DNA of 64,000 nt. Origin: Branchiostoma floridae. Lineage: Eukaryota > Chordata > Leptocardii > Amphioxiformes > Branchiostomatidae. The notes beneath the pieces were generated by a model. The model ran no database searches and was not told the DNA's origin. It was given only the letters and a program-made list of their open reading frames with translations. The position numbers were made by a program, and so were the translations under genes. Position 1 is the stretch's first letter. Every line of letters begins with the position of its first letter. Of the stretch, positions 61,675-64,000 are shown one piece after another. Where the stretch lies: positions 31,382,948-31,446,947 of the forward strand of contig NC_049979.1 of NCBI RefSeq assembly GCF_000003815.2. The letters are read 5' to 3'.

Positions 61675-62000
61675 GTTATGTCATTAATTATGCAAATACG
61701 TTCCTTTTTGCAAAGATCATATTTAGTTAATCATCTCCTCCACCCAGATAACAGACGTACTCAATCTGCTCAGAAAAGAAGGCCCTAATTGCATTTTCTG
61801 ATAATCTATGCAAATGAGGTCTTCAATGAGGTCTTCATTTGCATAATCAATGTTCAATGATGTTCACCTGTACATAACTTCCAAATGTCACAAGAGAGAA
61901 ATTCCATTCATTTATCACAGTGGTATTATAGTATTTTCTCATTTATTATGCAAATCATGTCTTTCTTTGCATAATATTTATCTCTTTCTGTTATAAATAT
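61675..62000. repeat. AT-rich repeat block abutting the gap
   Basis: It has several TTATGCAAAT-type words and near-repeats of GCAAATGAGGTCTTC (61812-61850). It resembles the subunits of the 56130-57362 element and may have caused the assembly break at 62001. Confidence 0.45.
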
Positions 62001-62100
62001 NNNNNNNNNNNNNNNNNNNNNNNNNNNNNNNNNNNNNNNNNNNNNNNNNNNNNNNNNNNNNNNNNNNNNNNNNNNNNNNNNNNNNNNNNNNNNNNNNNNN
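62001..62100. other. Assembly gap of exactly 100 N
   Basis: A placeholder gap of unknown true size. The 5' ends of the divergent genes on both sides (aminotransferase on minus, PhoPQ-related on plus) are missing here. Confidence 0.95.
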
Positions 62101-63812
62101 GAAGGGTCCCGGTTACACCATGTACCTCCTCAACATGACCTCACAACAATGGCTCACAGGTGAGACAACACAGGCAAACCACTTCGTCACATGTTATACA
62201 ACATAGCTCGATATGAAAAACCTAAGTTTGGAGTGAAAATGAAAAGTTACCCCGTTTGTACAGCTTTTTCCGCCAAAGATTTGAGTCAGGAGGCAAAGTG
62301 ATAGCTTTACGTACGAAATACAGTCATGTACATCACGGGATGCATACAATTTACCGAACAGCTTATCAATTGTTATACACTTTCTCTGCTTGTACTTACA
62401 GAGGAGGAAGTTAGCCGTCCGATCTGGTGGCACTTCCTGACCGTCACTATCCCAGACAACATCACCCACCCTGAGGCCGCGTTTATGTTCATTGAGGGAG
62501 GAGGAAATGATAACCCGGAAAGGTATCGTCGCGCAACGTCCTCTTTTTCATTCGTCTTTATATAAGGGCATAAAGTTATTGCTGTTTATGTGTATAACGG
62601 TTATAGACTTATAAGACTCATTAGGACTTGTGATGTAAACTATGTCTCTGTTATATATACTACTTTGTCTGACCCTTGCCTCTTTCCTTATGACCTCAAT
62701 GAAAAGCAATCTGCAGGCCAAATTGAGCTTTCATGAGTAAACAAAGTTCAAACACGGTATGGTCGTGTGACGTAACGGCGGAAAGAGGGGGCAGGGCTCC
62801 TTCCAACACCGTGCCCTATCAACAGTAGATAACAACACTGCCCTTATGGCCTCAAGAGGCTACCTTTACCTTCTGTCTATTCTTTGTATGTGGCAATGTT
62901 AAAATACGTTAAACTTAGTAACTTGCATTGGGTATTCCTCGTGTTTCAACAGTTTGCAATCGGTGTACAGATTTACTCTTACATTTTTCATTACAGTCTT
63001 CCTGATCATAACGACAACTTCATCGGACTGACCCATATGTTTGCGCTGTCAACAGGAAGGTATGAAATGAAATTGACGCATTTGTGTCTTCTCCTCTGCT
63101 TCCATAAAAGTCAAAAGTCACACCTGTTTAGAAATAGCTAACAGCAGGATTCGAATAGCAGCTCTTTTTAGAATAATGAATGAAAGACCTTTATTGTACA
63201 TTCATGCCTCGATGGGCTAGGTACAATAATGTAAATCACTGTTCATTGTCACATGTATCTTTCTTATGTTTCTACCATGCACTTGCAATTAGCCTCCGGG
63301 CATGAACTTGCAAATAAAACTTTCTATTATTAATGTATGACTGAATATTATAACAGAATGTTACAAAAAATGACAATCTTTTCTGTCTTTCCCAAGTGTT
63401 GGCGCGGACTTGAAACAGATACCCAACCAGCACCTCGTGTTTAAGGTAAATGTCTGACGAAGTTGAATACCAGCGCTAGCAATGATTGATAGTACAATGT
63501 AGACCACGACTTAGAATATTGTCGTCCCTCGTCTAGCATTGATGGATATAGGCCGATGTAGACCGCGACTTATAAGGTTGTTTTTACCTGTTAATCATTC
63601 ATGAATTAAAAATACTGTACGCTTGTCTACATTGATCTCTGCATGTATACTTTCTGGGCCATTTTTTCTCGACAATTTCCAATATTTTCTTGTTTCAGAA
63701 CGATTCACTACAAAAGAGCCGATCAGAAGACGCCATCATCGCGTACACGTGGAGACACTTCCTGGACAACCCGGACCAGCCCGACTGGCTGCTCAGGAAC
63801 CCGATGACAAAG
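62101..63812 (+). CDS. PhoPQ-activated pathogenicity-related / AprA-like protein (both ends missing)
   Basis: Member of the PhoPQ-related alpha/beta-hydrolase-like family, which includes bacterial PqaA-type proteins and Dictyostelium autocrine proliferation repressor AprA; the enzymatic activity is not established to my knowledge. Visible exons: 62101-62159 (5' truncated by the gap), 62402-62522, 62997-63059, 63397-63445 and 63699-63812, all in phase, about 135 residues. Motifs in order are GYTMYLLNMTSQQWLT, SRPIWWHFLTVTIPDN, AAFMFIEGGGNDN, SVGADLKQIPNQHLVFK, SEDAIIAYTWRHFLDNP and PDWLLRNPMTK. These are the N-terminal hallmarks of the family, before the nucleophile region, which would lie beyond 64000. 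The 5' exons with the signal peptide are expected in or near the gap. Confidence 0.88.
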
Positions 63813-64000
63813 GTAACATTTTAGTTCATGTCAGAGAGAATTATAGATTATATGATGTGCGATAGAGTTTCCTATATGCAGTATTTAATCAATATGATCC
63901 TTGTTTTTACACAAACATTGCTTTATTAACACGAACGTTTCGGTGACCGCCTGTATGTTACCTCTTACCTTCTTCCTGGCAACTCTGACTGGTTCACATA
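63813..64000. other. Intron of the PhoPQ-related gene, running out of the window
   Basis: The sequence starts with the GTAACA donor after exon 63699-63812. No further exon is visible before the window ends. Confidence 0.6.

Noticed and set aside
1-64000. tRNA, rRNA and other structured RNA genes
   Set aside because: I looked for tRNA A/B-box pairs and rRNA-like blocks by eye and found none convincing; a covariance-model search could still find short ones.

Overview
The window is animal nuclear DNA. It contains ten intron-rich protein genes with canonical GT-AG introns, plus two EGF-like exons at the left edge. All ten products are recognisable, and eight are best matched to deuterostome or vertebrate families. 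The background is AT-rich and full of small inverted-repeat transposon relics. The gene set (HRD1/SYVN1, Speedy/RINGO A, TRMT61B, KLHDC3, RALGAPA, NPC2 pair, FAXC-like, phosphonate-type aminotransferase, PhoPQ-related protein, plant-type M14 carboxypeptidase) and the repeat style suggest a cephalochordate (lancelet, Branchiostoma). That identification is an inference; no organelle or rRNA marker is present to prove it.

Layout, left to right. 1-500: two nearly identical EGF-like exons (minus strand) of an unidentified extracellular protein. 1068-1167: 100-N gap. 1250-18601: 26 exons of a Ral GTPase-activating protein alpha subunit (minus), lacking its C-terminal GAP domain. 19133-24715: two tandem NPC2 genes (plus). 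26026-27996: FAXC-like GST-fold protein (plus). 30329-36436: HRD1/SYVN1 ERAD ubiquitin ligase (minus). 37166-39914: Speedy/RINGO A (plus). 40698-43668: TRMT61B mitochondrial m1A methyltransferase (minus). 45148-47500: membrane-anchored M14 carboxypeptidase (plus). 50076-54034: KLHDC3 (minus). 58972-61499: 2-aminoethylphosphonate aminotransferase (minus, 5' end missing). 62001-62100: gap. 62101-63812 and beyond: PhoPQ-related/AprA-like protein (plus, both ends missing).

The genes do not form one pathway. Neighbour pairs are arranged head-to-head (RALGAPA/NPC2, SYVN1/SPDYA, TRMT61B/carboxypeptidase, phnW-like/PhoPQ-like) or tail-to-tail (SPDYA/TRMT61B). The tail-to-tail SPDYA-TRMT61B pair is the same neighbour arrangement I know from human chromosome 2.

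Exon boundaries were placed by reading splice sites and checking that codon phase closes across every junction. For the seven genes with both ends visible the summed exon length is divisible by three. I did not find a convincing wholly new biological system. The best candidates for follow-up are the phosphonate aminotransferase / PhoPQ-related pair around the gap, the plant-type carboxypeptidase, and several previously unannotated nonautonomous transposons with clear target-site duplications. Two assembly problems are also visible: a redundant overlap around 9482-10124, and a doubtful join at 1068-1167.
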